Part shown: positions 1 through 7,532 of the stretch, piece after piece
Layout: every line of letters begins with the position of its first letter
Position numbering within the stretch: the first letter of the stretch is position 1
Source of the DNA: Fibrobacterota bacterium
GTDB taxonomy: Bacteria; Fibrobacterota; Chitinivibrionia; Chitinivibrionales; Chitinispirillaceae
Direction: 5' to 3'
Length of the DNA: 64,000 nucleotides
Assembly (NCBI GenBank): GCA_023459055.1
Contig: JAEWVR010000030.1
Location: 1 to 64,000 of the forward strand
The notes under the pieces: generated by a model
Database searches by the model: none
Told to the model about the DNA's origin: nothing
Seen by the model: only the letters and a program-made list of their open reading frames with translations
Translations under genes and position numbers: made by a program

Positions 1-125
1 TACCCCCTGCCGAATAGCTCCGGAATAGGGTGCCGAATACTTTCCGGATTACCCTGCCGAATAGAGGCCGGAATCACCTGCCGAATAGAAAACGGATTAG
101 GGTGCCGGATAAAAACGGATTTTGC
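1..125. repeat. Degenerate 24-bp tandem repeat (about 5 copies)
   Basis: The core CTGCCGAATAG or a close variant recurs at about 7, 30, 54, 78 and 102, giving steps of 23-24 bp. A second half-motif, CCGGAATNNCC, sits midway in each unit. Since 24 is a multiple of three, the array encodes an 8-residue repeat (PNRGRNHL, PNRKRIRV and similar) in the frame that continues into the ORF ending at 230. The array runs off the left edge, so its full copy number is unknown. The period is too short and there are no unique spacers, so it is not a CRISPR array. Confidence 0.8.
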
Positions 126-230
126 AATGAAGAATTGAGAATACGGGTTAATGCACTGAAGGAAGGTGAAATCTCCGAACCTTTCCAATGGTATAATAAT
201 TTTTTGATTGTTCAAAATATGGGGCTGTGA
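30..230 (+). pseudogene. Possible C-terminal remnant of a parvulin-type (PpiC/SurA) peptidyl-prolyl isomerase
   Basis: The last 25 or so residues contain ALKEGEISEPF followed by an aromatic stretch and FLIVQ. This closely resembles the end of the PpiC rotamase domain, usually written as A-LKEGEISEPV-x-GYHIIK. The residues before it come from the 8-residue tandem repeat and do not look like a rotamase. The simplest reading is that repeat expansion or recombination has replaced the upstream part of a parvulin gene, leaving a tail. The true N-terminus may lie left of the window, but the frame reads through the repeat array. The short match makes this tentative; a chance open frame is the alternative. 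Confidence 0.35.
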
Positions 231-273
231 TCGAAATTGAATTATGCATTTATACTCACTACAGTAGCACTTT

Positions 274-412
274 CAGTTCGGACAATTTGCGAATGCGACT
301 ACGCAACGTGTATTTCGCCCATACCGGGCTTATGAAAAATCGGTGGTTCGTATATATCCGGGCCGCCATCAGCCCGGGCTGATTTATTTCGCGCTTTCAG
401 TGCTTAAGAAGG
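274..412. repeat. Dispersed multi-palindrome repeat, copy 1
   Basis: This begins with CAGTTCGGACAATTTGCGAATG and continues through three short palindromes: GCCC-N5-GGGC, a CCGGGC...GCCCGG inverted repeat and GCGCTTTCAGTGC. The same order of blocks recurs at 26334-26467, and the first block alone recurs at 3043-3075 and 5080-5127. There is no credible reading frame. It looks like a small non-autonomous repeat of the extragenic palindromic type. It fills the gap between the first ORF and the araM-like gene. Confidence 0.7.
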
Positions 413-456
413 AATTAGGACAATTCTTAATTTACCCTTACCATTTTAATAAATTA

Positions 457-1506
457 TCATTTAAGCAATAACTTGCAGATGTCATCCTGCTCAATAAAAG
501 TAAGTAATGTATCGATATTTTCTTTTTCCGAAAGTATCGTGTAATAGTTATTCTTGATTGTTGGAGCAAGGTTGACAGCCTTTATAAAATCCGTTCTTAT
601 AAGCGGATTTGATGCGACATAATCAATAAATCCAGTTTCACGAAGTACACTTTTGATAACTTCTTTTTCCGGATTGTTTTGCACTTCACTAATGATATAC
701 GTTGCAATACCGACCTGTATTCCATGAAGCGTCGGTTTCTGGGCTACCATATCATAGGCATGTGATATCAGATGTTCACTGCCACTTGCCGGTCTGCTTG
801 AGCCGCTTACCGCCATGGCAATTCCACTCATAACGAGGCAGCCGCAGATAAGTCGGAGAAACTCCAGATTTTCAATATTCTTTATGTTGTAATTAACCAT
901 GCTTTCTACGGCGTTTTTTGAAATAAGTACCGCAAAATCATTGACATTTTCATGTACTACCCTGTATGCGAGTTTCCAGTCGTAAATTGCAGTGTATTTA
1001 GAAAGCAGATCCCCGATTCCCGACATGGTAAACGCTTTTGGAGATTTACTGATAATCTCAGTGTCAATAATAACACCATATGGAATCTGCGCCTTAAGTG
1101 ATTTTCTCCGGCCATTGACAACAAGTGATGCTCCCGGAGATGCAAACCCATCATTGGAAATTGATGTTGGCATGGCAATTACCGGCAACTGAAGAATAAA
1201 TGCAATATATTTTGAGACGTCTATTACTTTACCGCCACCGATAGCAACAATCGCATCAATCTTATCAGGCAATGAAAACGACTTTTTAAGAATAATATCA
1301 ACATCATTGGATGAAACATTTTCCTCGAAGACAACTGATATTTCGGATGATGCAAACGAGATGGTAAGTTGATTACCGAAAAGATCCTTTATTCCCTCTC
1401 CGTAAAAAAGTGCAATTTTGAAAAAGCCCTCTTTACGAAGATATTTGCCGATTCTGAAAAGTGCGTTCGGTTTTATTCTAAGCAGCGAAGGAACTGTGAT
1501 TTCCAT
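457..1506 (-). CDS. araM: sn-glycerol-1-phosphate dehydrogenase (AraM/EgsA family)
   Basis: This is an NAD(P)H- and metal-dependent enzyme that reduces dihydroxyacetone phosphate to sn-glycerol-1-phosphate. The nucleotide-binding AIGGGKVIDVSKY lies near residues 88-100 and PTSISNDGFASP near 113-124. Likely metal ligands are an Asp in GIGDLLSKY (about 166) and two His, in GSEHLISHAYD (about 245) and LHGIQVG (about 261). The family is about 350-400 residues; this start gives 349. I chose ATG 1506 (upstream ACAGGTTTACA) over an in-frame GTG at 1545 that lies inside the preceding gene. It follows the HAD-IIA gene by 10 bp, so the two are probably co-transcribed. The araL-araM order is also found in the Bacillus subtilis arabinose operon. 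Confidence 0.85.
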   Translation of the reverse strand: MEITVPSLLRIKPNALFRIGKYLRKEGFFKIALFYGEGIKDLFGNQLTISFASSEISVVFEENVSSNDVDIILKKSFSLPDKIDAIVAIGGGKVIDVSKYIAFILQLPVIAMPTSISNDGFASPGASLVVNGRRKSLKAQIPYGVIIDTEIISKSPKAFTMSGIGDLLSKYTAIYDWKLAYRVVHENVNDFAVLISKNAVESMVNYNIKNIENLEFLRLICGCLVMSGIAMAVSGSSRPASGSEHLISHAYDMVAQKPTLHGIQVGIATYIISEVQNNPEKEVIKSVLRETGFIDYVASNPLIRTDFIKAVNLAPTIKNNYYTILSEKENIDTLLTFIEQDDICKLLLK

Positions 1507-1516
1507 TGTAAACCTG

Positions 1517-2293
1517 TCAGTTAAGTTGATCGGGATATATTTCACCTACATTATTAAACACGTAATCCGGCCTGTACGGAAACTCATCGATAGTTTCCCG
1601 TGCAGAAACTCCTGAGAGCACCAGGCAGGTTTTCATCCCGGCTTCCATTCCAGCAACAACATCAGTGTCCATCCGGTCTCCGATCATTATTGTCTTGTCA
1701 ATCTGTGCGCCGAGTTGCTTCACCGCAATACTCATCATGAGAGAGTTTGGTTTTCCTATAATATATGGTTTTTTTCCGGTAGCTATCTGAATTGATGCCA
1801 GTATTGCACCACATGCCGGCTCAAACCCGTCCTCAAGTGGATCAATAACATCGGGATTGGTACCAATAAACTTTGAACCACTCATTATCAGCGATGTACC
1901 TTTTTTAAGCATGCTGAAATTAAGCTGCGATGTTTTACCGACTACTACATAGTCTGGATTGTGATCTGTTATCGAAAAACCAGCTTTATACAGTTCATTG
2001 ACCAGACCACCTCCGCCAATCACATATGCTGTGCCACCGGGCTTCTGATTTTTCAGAAAGGTCGCCGTTGCCATCGCTGAGGTAATAAAATTTTTCTCTT
2101 CAACACCCTCAATACCCATACCCTCAAGTTTTCGTTTAAGATCAAGGGCGGATTGTTCAGAGTTGTTGGTCAGAAACAGAAACCCGATATCATTGGAGAT
2201 AAGACGTTTCACAAAATCAGCTGCACCGGTCACAAGAGATTTTCCCCGATAGATCACACCATCCATATCGGCGATTATGTTTTTTATTGCCAT
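1517..2293 (-). CDS. HAD-IIA (NagD/AraL-like) sugar-phosphate phosphatase
   Basis: This 258-residue protein of the haloacid dehalogenase superfamily, subfamily IIA, would be a cytoplasmic phosphatase acting on small phosphorylated compounds. It carries motif I DMDGVIYRG (residues 9-17, nucleophile Asp9), motif II FLTNNS (about 40) and motif IV GDRMDTD (about 205). The CAP domain sits between motifs II and III, as in the NagD, AraL and phosphoglycolate phosphatase group. Its length matches the family. It is first in a two-gene unit with the glycerol-1-phosphate dehydrogenase, which suggests AraL-like or glycerol-phosphate phosphatase activity, but the substrate cannot be read from the sequence. 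Confidence 0.85.
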   Translation of the reverse strand: MAIKNIIADMDGVIYRGKSLVTGAADFVKRLISNDIGFLFLTNNSEQSALDLKRKLEGMGIEGVEEKNFITSAMATATFLKNQKPGGTAYVIGGGGLVNELYKAGFSITDHNPDYVVVGKTSQLNFSMLKKGTSLIMSGSKFIGTNPDVIDPLEDGFEPACGAILASIQIATGKKPYIIGKPNSLMMSIAVKQLGAQIDKTIMIGDRMDTDVVAGMEAGMKTCLVLSGVSARETIDEFPYRPDYVFNNVGEIYPDQLN

Positions 2294-2426
2294 ACTTTAC
2301 TCACTTTTCCAGTTTCAGGGTATAACCAAAAGATTATAACACCTTGTTAACATCCGGTTCAAGATACTGAATTAAACTGCTTAAAATTATAATGTGCGTC
2401 TTTGGAATGGTAATAGATTTTTTGAT

Positions 2427-2480
2427 GAGTAGCCAGAAGCAAGTAGCAAGTAGTCAGTAGTCAGTAGTCAGTAGTCAGTG
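2427..2480. repeat. Heptameric tandem repeat (AAGTAGC / CAGTAGT type)
   Basis: Runs of the heptamers AAGTAGC and CAGTAGT lie here, directly left of direct-repeat copy A. Similar arrays occur at 4321-4387 (left of copy B) and 23117-23152 (after the carbonic anhydrase gene). Copy number differs between sites, as expected of slippage-prone simple repeats. The association with both copies of the 403-bp element suggests the array is part of the larger repeated unit. Confidence 0.8.
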
Positions 2481-2498
2481 GGTTTGACAATCTGGTAC

Positions 2499-2901
2499 AT
2501 TTGATCAGAATTATAATTTCAACAGTTTGAATTCGAGCACAAATTTCGACACATTAACAATGTTTAAAACCTTTTTACAATCCCGCATACCACTGTATGT
2601 TTTCAAACTGTTTTAACAATATGAAAGCGATTTCAACTGTTTGAGCGTTGGGTGCGCAAGGCACAGTGACTTGTGACGCGTAACGAGTGACAGGCAGAAC
2701 AGATATTTGCATACGATAAGCGAGTTTTGAAAGCGCGTCGGTAGGGCAGAATCCTATTTTGAAAAAGAGCCCTTTTTTGTCCAGCCTGTTTGGTACCTAA
2801 TAAAAATATAATGTTCAAATACCGGTTTACCGGTGAATTGGCCCCGGAACGAAATGGCTGGTCGGGGTTGCAGGGGGAGAAGTTCCATGCTTTACGGTAG
2901 C
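2499..2901. repeat. 403-bp direct repeat, copy A (left of Fic gene)
   Basis: This segment is highly similar to 4415-4817 at a constant offset of 1916 bp from ATTTGATCAGAATTAT to GCTTTACGGTAGC, so the copies show no net insertion or deletion. The best conserved core runs from the TTTCAACTGTTTGAGCG stretch to ACCGGTTTACCGGT. Both copies can be read as an open frame on the minus strand (2633-2917 and 4549-4881), but these lack recognisable domains. I treat the unit as a DNA or RNA element, not a gene. It accounts for most of the 2294-3250 intergenic stretch. Confidence 0.85.
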
Positions 2902-3042
2902 AAACAGAAAAAATCATAAAAGAATGTCGTCCCGGCTCACGCCCGACGACCGGTTCCTGATTGAATTATTTCACCGTTGTAAAGATCGAACAGAAATATC
3001 AATTCAAAAAAATCATGTCTATCACAAAAATCAGATAAATCA

Positions 3043-3075
3043 CAGTTCGGACAATGTGCGAATGCGTAACCGTAC
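3043..3075. repeat. Dispersed multi-palindrome repeat, partial copy
   Basis: CAGTTCGGACAATGTGCGAATGCG matches the first block of the repeat at 274-412. The 40 bp before it (AAAAATCATGTCTATCACAAAAA) match the bases before the equivalent block at 5080. Only the leading block is present; the GCCC/GGGC palindromes are missing. Confidence 0.6.
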
Positions 3076-3141
3076 TATATTACATTTCTCTGCCATCACC
3101 CTTGACTGGCATTGCTATGGGATTTAGTTTATGGATATTAT

Positions 3142-3208
3142 GTCCCTAACGGGACTTGGATTGTTATTGTTAGCATGCATTCTATAAATATTTGATCCCT
3201 ATGGGATC
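3142..3208. repeat. Paired-palindrome element, copy 1
   Basis: GTCCCTAACGGGAC (3142-3155) and GATCCCTATGGGATC (3194-3208) are joined by a spacer containing TTGTTATTGT and TCTATAAATATTT. The two palindromes start 52 bp apart. The same layout, with 51-55 bp between palindrome starts, occurs at 4953-5018, 13715-13782 and 13862-13925. It lies 43 bp before the Fic start codon. Confidence 0.8.
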
Positions 3209-3250
3209 GGATTACAATAACAATTATCAATTAAAATTAACGATATCCTT

Positions 3251-4306
3251 ATGTTAGCAGAAAGGCTGCTTAGATACATGAACGATCAGTATTTGCCGCC
3301 CTGTACAATCAGCCCAGAAATTCTAAAATGTGCTGCGGATATATCCGAACACATAGGAAGACTTTCTGCATCCCATCTGGCGGATCGTACCCTGCGCCTG
3401 CGACGAATTAGCCGCATCAAAACAGTACATGGCTCTCTTGCTATTGAAGGCAATACCCTGAGTGTTGAACAGATAACCGCTATTCTTGAGGGGAAGCGTG
3501 TATTGGCACCTCCAAGAGAGATAAACGAGGTGGAGAATGCACTTGATGTATACGAACAACTTGGTAAATGGGATCCCTCATCGTTAAAAGACCTGTTAAT
3601 GGCTCATAAGGCACTTATGAAAAACCTTGTTAAGGATTCCGGGGAGTTTCGCAGTGGTGGTGCAGGGGTTATGAAAGGAAGCGATGTCGTTCATGTGGCT
3701 CCACCTGCATCAATGGTTCCTACACTTATCAATCAACTGCTTAAATGGGTTAAAACAAGTAAAGATCATCCGCTTATAGTAAGTTCTATCTTTCATTACG
3801 AGTTTGAGTATATCCACCCTTTTTCCGATGGTAATGGTCGCATGGGACGATTATGGCAAACTCTTATTTTAAGCAGGTGGAATCCGCTTTTTGCCTGGCT
3901 GCCGGTGGAAAATATTATCCATAAACAGCAAAAACGCTATTATGCCGCAATAGAATCCAGCACCAGGGGTGCAGATACAGCACCATTTGTGGAATTTATG
4001 CTCGGATCAATCCTTGAAGCTGTTAAAGAAGTTTGTGCAGTCACCCCCGAAGTTACCCCTGAAGTCACCCCCGAAGTCAGGAAGCTGCTGGAAGTATTAA
4101 AAAGTGACATGAGCCGATCCGAAATAATGACAAAATTACACTTGAACGATGAAAAGAATTTCCGTGTCAACTATATTCTGGCTGCACTTGATCAAAAATT
4201 AATCGAACGCACGATTCCCGATAAGCCTAACAGCCGTCTTCAGAAATATCGTATGACAAAAGCAGGTGCAGATTATTTAAAATCAATCGGGAAGGATAAA
4301 CAATGA
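3251..4306 (+). CDS. Fic-domain protein with N-terminal inhibitory helix and C-terminal winged helix
   Basis: Fic proteins usually transfer AMP from ATP to a hydroxyl side chain of a target protein. Residues 61-68 (GSLAIEGN) match the (S/T)xxxE(G/N) inhibitory motif, here N-terminal to the Fic core (class II arrangement). Residues 189-200 (HPFSDGNGRMGR) form the complete catalytic HxFx(D/E)GNGRxxR loop. A TPEVTPEVTPEV linker (265-276) precedes a C-terminal winged-helix-like region (277-351), a layout seen in stand-alone Fic proteins. All catalytic residues are present, so it should be active when the inhibitory Glu is displaced. No toxin or antitoxin partner gene is adjacent. It sits between two 403-bp direct repeats, which suggests mobility or a recombination-prone cassette. 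Confidence 0.9.
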   Translation: MLAERLLRYMNDQYLPPCTISPEILKCAADISEHIGRLSASHLADRTLRLRRISRIKTVHGSLAIEGNTLSVEQITAILEGKRVLAPPREINEVENALDVYEQLGKWDPSSLKDLLMAHKALMKNLVKDSGEFRSGGAGVMKGSDVVHVAPPASMVPTLINQLLKWVKTSKDHPLIVSSIFHYEFEYIHPFSDGNGRMGRLWQTLILSRWNPLFAWLPVENIIHKQQKRYYAAIESSTRGADTAPFVEFMLGSILEAVKEVCAVTPEVTPEVTPEVRKLLEVLKSDMSRSEIMTKLHLNDEKNFRVNYILAALDQKLIERTIPDKPNSRLQKYRMTKAGADYLKSIGKDKQ

Positions 4307-4320
4307 ATGTTACAAAATGA

Positions 4321-4387
4321 GAATCCAGAATCCAGAATCCAGAAGCAAGTAGCAAGTAGCAAGTAGCAAGTAGCAAGAAGTCAGGAG
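4321..4387. repeat. GAATCCA and AAGTAGC heptamer tandem array
   Basis: Three copies of GAATCCA/GAATCCAG are followed by at least five copies of AAGTAGC, ending in AAGAAGTCAGG. It lies 15 bp after the Fic stop codon and just left of direct-repeat copy B, mirroring the array at 2427-2480 left of copy A. Confidence 0.85.
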
Positions 4388-4414
4388 TGAAAATGATTTT
4401 TGACTATCAGGTAA

Positions 4415-4817
4415 ATTTGATCAGAATTATTATTTCAGCAGTTTGAATTCACGCACAAATCCCAGCCTATTGATAATGTTAAAAACATCTTTACAATCCC
4501 GTACACCACCACACGTTTTCAAACTGTCGTAACAATATGAAAGCGATTTCAACTGTTTGAGCGTTGGGTGGGCAAGGCGCGGTGACTTGTGACGCGTAAC
4601 GAGTGACAGGCAGAACAGATCTTTGCATACGATAAGCGAGTTTTGAAAACGCGTCGGTAGGGCAGAATCCTATTTTGAAAAAGAGCCCTTTTTTGTCCAG
4701 CCTTTTTGGTACCTAATAAAAATATAATGTTCAAATACCGGTTTACCGGTGCTTTGGCGATTGAAAAAAAGGGCTGGTCGGGGTTGCAGGGGGAGAAGCT
4801 CCCTGCTTTACGATAGC
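4415..4817. repeat. 403-bp direct repeat, copy B (right of Fic gene)
   Basis: This is the second copy of the element at 2499-2901, in the same orientation and of the same length. Differences are scattered substitutions, denser at the two ends than in the core. Together the copies enclose about 1.5 kb containing the Fic gene, a paired-palindrome element and a partial dispersed repeat. With the following elements it fills the 4307-5194 intergenic stretch. Confidence 0.85.
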
Positions 4818-4952
4818 TGTGGTGTAGAGACAACGTTTCCGGTTTGCAAGGTCTTGTGTATAAATATGGGTTCAGAAGCACGTTTTATTACTCTACCATC
4901 ACACTTGACAGCTATTACAATGGCATTGAGTTTATAGGTAAAAGAATATTAC

Positions 4953-5018
4953 GTCCCTACAGGACTCAGATTGTTATTGTAATCCTGCATTCTATAAATA
5001 TTTGATCCCTCCGGGATC
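4953..5018. repeat. Paired-palindrome element, copy 2
   Basis: GTCCCTACAGGAC (4953-4965) and GATCCCTCCGGGATC (5004-5018) are separated by a TTGTTATTGT...TCTATAAATATTT spacer. The 60 bp before it also match the bases before copy 1 (CTCTACCATCACACTTGAC versus CTCTGCCATCACCCTTGAC), so a longer block was duplicated with the Fic region. Confidence 0.8.
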
Positions 5019-5079
5019 GGATCAAAATAAAGAATGTCAATTCCAAAAATCATGTTTATCACAAAAACCATACTAATCA

Positions 5080-5127
5080 CAGTTCGGATCATTTGCAAAT
5101 GTGACTGCGTAACGTTTATTTCACGCT
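5080..5127. repeat. Dispersed multi-palindrome repeat, partial copy
   Basis: CAGTTCGGATCATTTGCAAATG followed by TGACTGCGTAACG matches the leading block at 274 and 26334. In this copy it lies after the paired-palindrome element, whereas at 3043 it lies before it, so the sub-blocks have been reshuffled. Confidence 0.6.
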
Positions 5128-5194
5128 TGATTCGGGTGATTGTTTGGAAGTATTTTACAGTTGTAAATTTCAACACAATTTTCAGGAATCTCCT

Positions 5195-6466
5195 ATGTCA
5201 GAGAACTATTCGATAGAAACGCATTGCGTACACGGTGCCTATAATCCACACGATCATAACAGAGCACGCGGCATACCTCTCTACCAGAGTGCAGGGTTTG
5301 TTTATGATTCAGTCGATCATGCATCAAAACTTTTTTCTTTTGATGAGCCCGGGTATATTTACATGAGGCTTGGTAATCCAACGGTCGATGAGGCAGAGAA
5401 GCGTATTACGCTGCTTGAGGGTGGACGGTCTGCTGTCGGGTTTGCATCGGGGATGGCTGCGCTTACCGGATTTGTTCTCAATATGTTACGTCCCGGTGAT
5501 GAAATTCTTGCGGCAAACTGTTTATATGGCGGATCAATGGGGTTACTAAGTGACACGCTCCCAACACTCAACATAAAGACACGTTTTTTTAACCCACTTG
5601 ACATAAAGAGTGTCGAAAAAGAAATTACACCGGCAACGAGACTTATTCTTGTTGAAAATCTTGCGAATCCAACACTGGTTGTACCCGATGTGGCAGCAAT
5701 AAGTACCATAGCAAAACGTCACCGGCTGCCGCTGTTAGTTGACAACACGATTGCAACACCATTTCTGGCAAAACCGATAGTACACGGGGCTGATTTTATT
5801 CTGCATTCATGTACGAAGTATCTTGAAGGACATGGAAACATTATTGGAGGATTTATTGTTGATGCCGGTACATTTGTGTTTGACAAAGAACGGTATCCAT
5901 TACTTTTTGAGGATGCTCCCGGGGGTATATCGTTCATGGATAAATTCGGAAAAGATGCATTTACTATGCGTTTGAAAGGTAAAGTTCTCATGAATACCGG
6001 CGGGTGTATGGCTCCGTTTCATGCATACATGCTGCTTCACGGAATGGAAAGCTTTCATGTCCGTATGGAACGTCATTGTACTAATGCTGCTGCTATTGCT
6101 GCATTTTTGTCACAGCATGAGAAAATTGCATGGGTAAATTATCCGGGTTTTTCCGGTCATCCATCGCACGATAATGCACAGCGTTATTTGAATGGATATT
6201 TTGGTGCAATGATGGGATTTGGTATCAAGGGTGGCTATGATGCATGTAAGTCGTTTATCAATTCTGTAAAGCTTTTGACACATTCAACAAATATCGGCGA
6301 TACCAAAACGCTGGTGATTCATCCTGCAAGCACAACACATCGTAATGTTGATCCTCAGGAACGCATGAAAAACGGAATTACTGATGATTTTATCAGAATG
6401 TCTGTTGGTATCGAAAATGTTAATGATTTAATTGCTGAGCTTGACAACGTGCTAAAATCGTTGTGA
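5195..6466 (+). CDS. metY: O-acetylhomoserine sulfhydrylase-type PLP enzyme (Cys/Met metabolism family)
   Basis: This is a cytoplasmic gamma-replacement enzyme of the trans-sulfuration family. The expected reaction is O-acetylhomoserine plus sulfide to homocysteine. The PLP lysine is Lys208 in SCTKYLEGHG; the ring-binding Asp is at 183 in LVDNT; SGMAALTGF near 85-93 is the phosphate-binding segment. The 423-residue length fits MetY better than the shorter MetB/MetC (about 380-400). I chose ATG 5195, preceded by CAGGAATCTCCT, over an ATG at 5144 that lies in repeat sequence and lacks a ribosome binding site. It stands alone after the repeat region; I saw no SAM riboswitch upstream. Other gamma-family members remain possible. 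Confidence 0.85.
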   Translation: MSENYSIETHCVHGAYNPHDHNRARGIPLYQSAGFVYDSVDHASKLFSFDEPGYIYMRLGNPTVDEAEKRITLLEGGRSAVGFASGMAALTGFVLNMLRPGDEILAANCLYGGSMGLLSDTLPTLNIKTRFFNPLDIKSVEKEITPATRLILVENLANPTLVVPDVAAISTIAKRHRLPLLVDNTIATPFLAKPIVHGADFILHSCTKYLEGHGNIIGGFIVDAGTFVFDKERYPLLFEDAPGGISFMDKFGKDAFTMRLKGKVLMNTGGCMAPFHAYMLLHGMESFHVRMERHCTNAAAIAAFLSQHEKIAWVNYPGFSGHPSHDNAQRYLNGYFGAMMGFGIKGGYDACKSFINSVKLLTHSTNIGDTKTLVIHPASTTHRNVDPQERMKNGITDDFIRMSVGIENVNDLIAELDNVLKSL

Positions 6467-6500
6467 ATCTCAGGTCTCAGCAAACGGTAATAATGTGTAT

Positions 6501-6520
6501 AGGCGAATTATTATTCGCCT
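6501..6520. terminator. Intrinsic terminator between convergent genes
   Basis: AGGCGAAT-TATT-ATTCGCCT is a perfect 8-bp stem with a 4-base loop, followed on the plus strand by TGTATTTTCTT. It lies 34 bp after the metY stop and before the convergent MCE gene end, so it probably ends metY transcription. Confidence 0.75.
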
Positions 6521-6552
6521 TGTATTTTCTTCGCATCAATAAACTGATTGAA

Positions 6553-7455
6553 TTACTTCTTTCCCATCCGGATCCGCAGCGGAAGCTTTAGTCCGTCAGT
6601 TTGTATATCGTTAAGAACGCGCCGCATTTCAGCGAGATCTGCCTGTAGTTTTTTAAGATCATCCTTCCAGAGTATGTTGTCTGGTGAATTCAATGATGTT
6701 ACAATGGTATCCGTTTTGTTGACAAACAAGTCGATTTTTTCAATAAAGTCATTCGTTACTGTTACTGTCTTGTTAATTTTTTCTATGAGCAATGGAAGTT
6801 CAACGGAAAGCGTATCAGCAAGTTTCATAGTGGTGTCAAGAAAAGACCGGATCGTATCCCTGTTTTTATCAATTATATTGTCAAGACTCAATACGGTGTT
6901 GTTGATGGAAAGCGAAATAGTATCAGCTTTTGCAGATATATTATGAAACTGTTTTACAAATGATTGACTGACACTATCACCATCCCGTAGTCTCACTATA
7001 AGGGAATTGAGTTCCTTAAGCACATTCATAAGCATGGTAACATAGGCAAGCACCTCTGATGGTCCTGCGAGAAAGGTGCCATTCAGTTCGGTGCTGAAAT
7101 TTACCGGTACATGTGTCGATGTCCCCGGATTGATACTCACAAACCGTTCACCCATGAGCCCCTTTAAAAAAGCAGTAATCGAGTAATCGTCATAGAGTTG
7201 TACCGGTTTGGTTATTTTAATCGTTACGATTGCGGTGGTTCCATCTCTGTCAATATTGGTTACAGTTCCAACTTCAGCACCTTTGACACGAACCGGGTCT
7301 TGTTTGTTGAGAAATCCCACCGTGCGTACATCATTGAATCGGATAGTGGCATTAATTGATGGTGCAAGTTCCTGACGGATAAAGACTACAAGGGGAATGC
7401 TGAGTAAGGTCAGCAGTACAATGATGAGAATGTATCCCAAAATCCGGTTTGTCAT
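6553..7455 (-). CDS. MCE/MlaD-family lipid-transport substrate-binding protein
   Basis: This 300-residue inner-membrane-anchored periplasmic protein belongs to the family that moves phospholipids between membranes. One N-terminal membrane helix (about 5-27) is followed by an MCE domain (about 35-110), recognisable from VGFLNKQDPVRVKGAEVGTV and the later LKGLMGERFVSI. The C-terminal 180 residues are mostly helical with coiled-coil character (LSLDNIIDKNRDTIRSFLDTT), as in MlaD proteins that form a bridge. The usual partners, an MlaE permease and MlaF ATPase, are not next to it, so they must be elsewhere. It converges with metY and is divergent from the secreted protein at 7533. Confidence 0.85.
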   Translation of the reverse strand: MTNRILGYILIIVLLTLLSIPLVVFIRQELAPSINATIRFNDVRTVGFLNKQDPVRVKGAEVGTVTNIDRDGTTAIVTIKITKPVQLYDDYSITAFLKGLMGERFVSINPGTSTHVPVNFSTELNGTFLAGPSEVLAYVTMLMNVLKELNSLIVRLRDGDSVSQSFVKQFHNISAKADTISLSINNTVLSLDNIIDKNRDTIRSFLDTTMKLADTLSVELPLLIEKINKTVTVTNDFIEKIDLFVNKTDTIVTSLNSPDNILWKDDLKKLQADLAEMRRVLNDIQTDGLKLPLRIRMGKK

Positions 7456-7532
7456 ATATTGAGAGTATTTCTTAACGATTGGTTTAAAATTTTTAGCACT
7501 GTAATCATAGTTGAAAGTTATATTTTATCACC

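Noticed and set aside
1..125. CRISPR array
   Set aside because: The period of 24 bp is a continuous tandem repeat with no unique spacers, and there are no cas genes.
2633..4881. Two similar minus-strand ORFs (2633-2917 and 4549-4881) as a protein family
   Set aside because: Both are frames inside the 403-bp repeats, with no recognisable domain and no ribosome binding site. The shared frame follows from the lack of indels between the copies.
5000..5194. SAM-type riboswitch upstream of metY
   Set aside because: I looked for the conserved core and a terminator stem but saw only repeat elements and no fitting structure.
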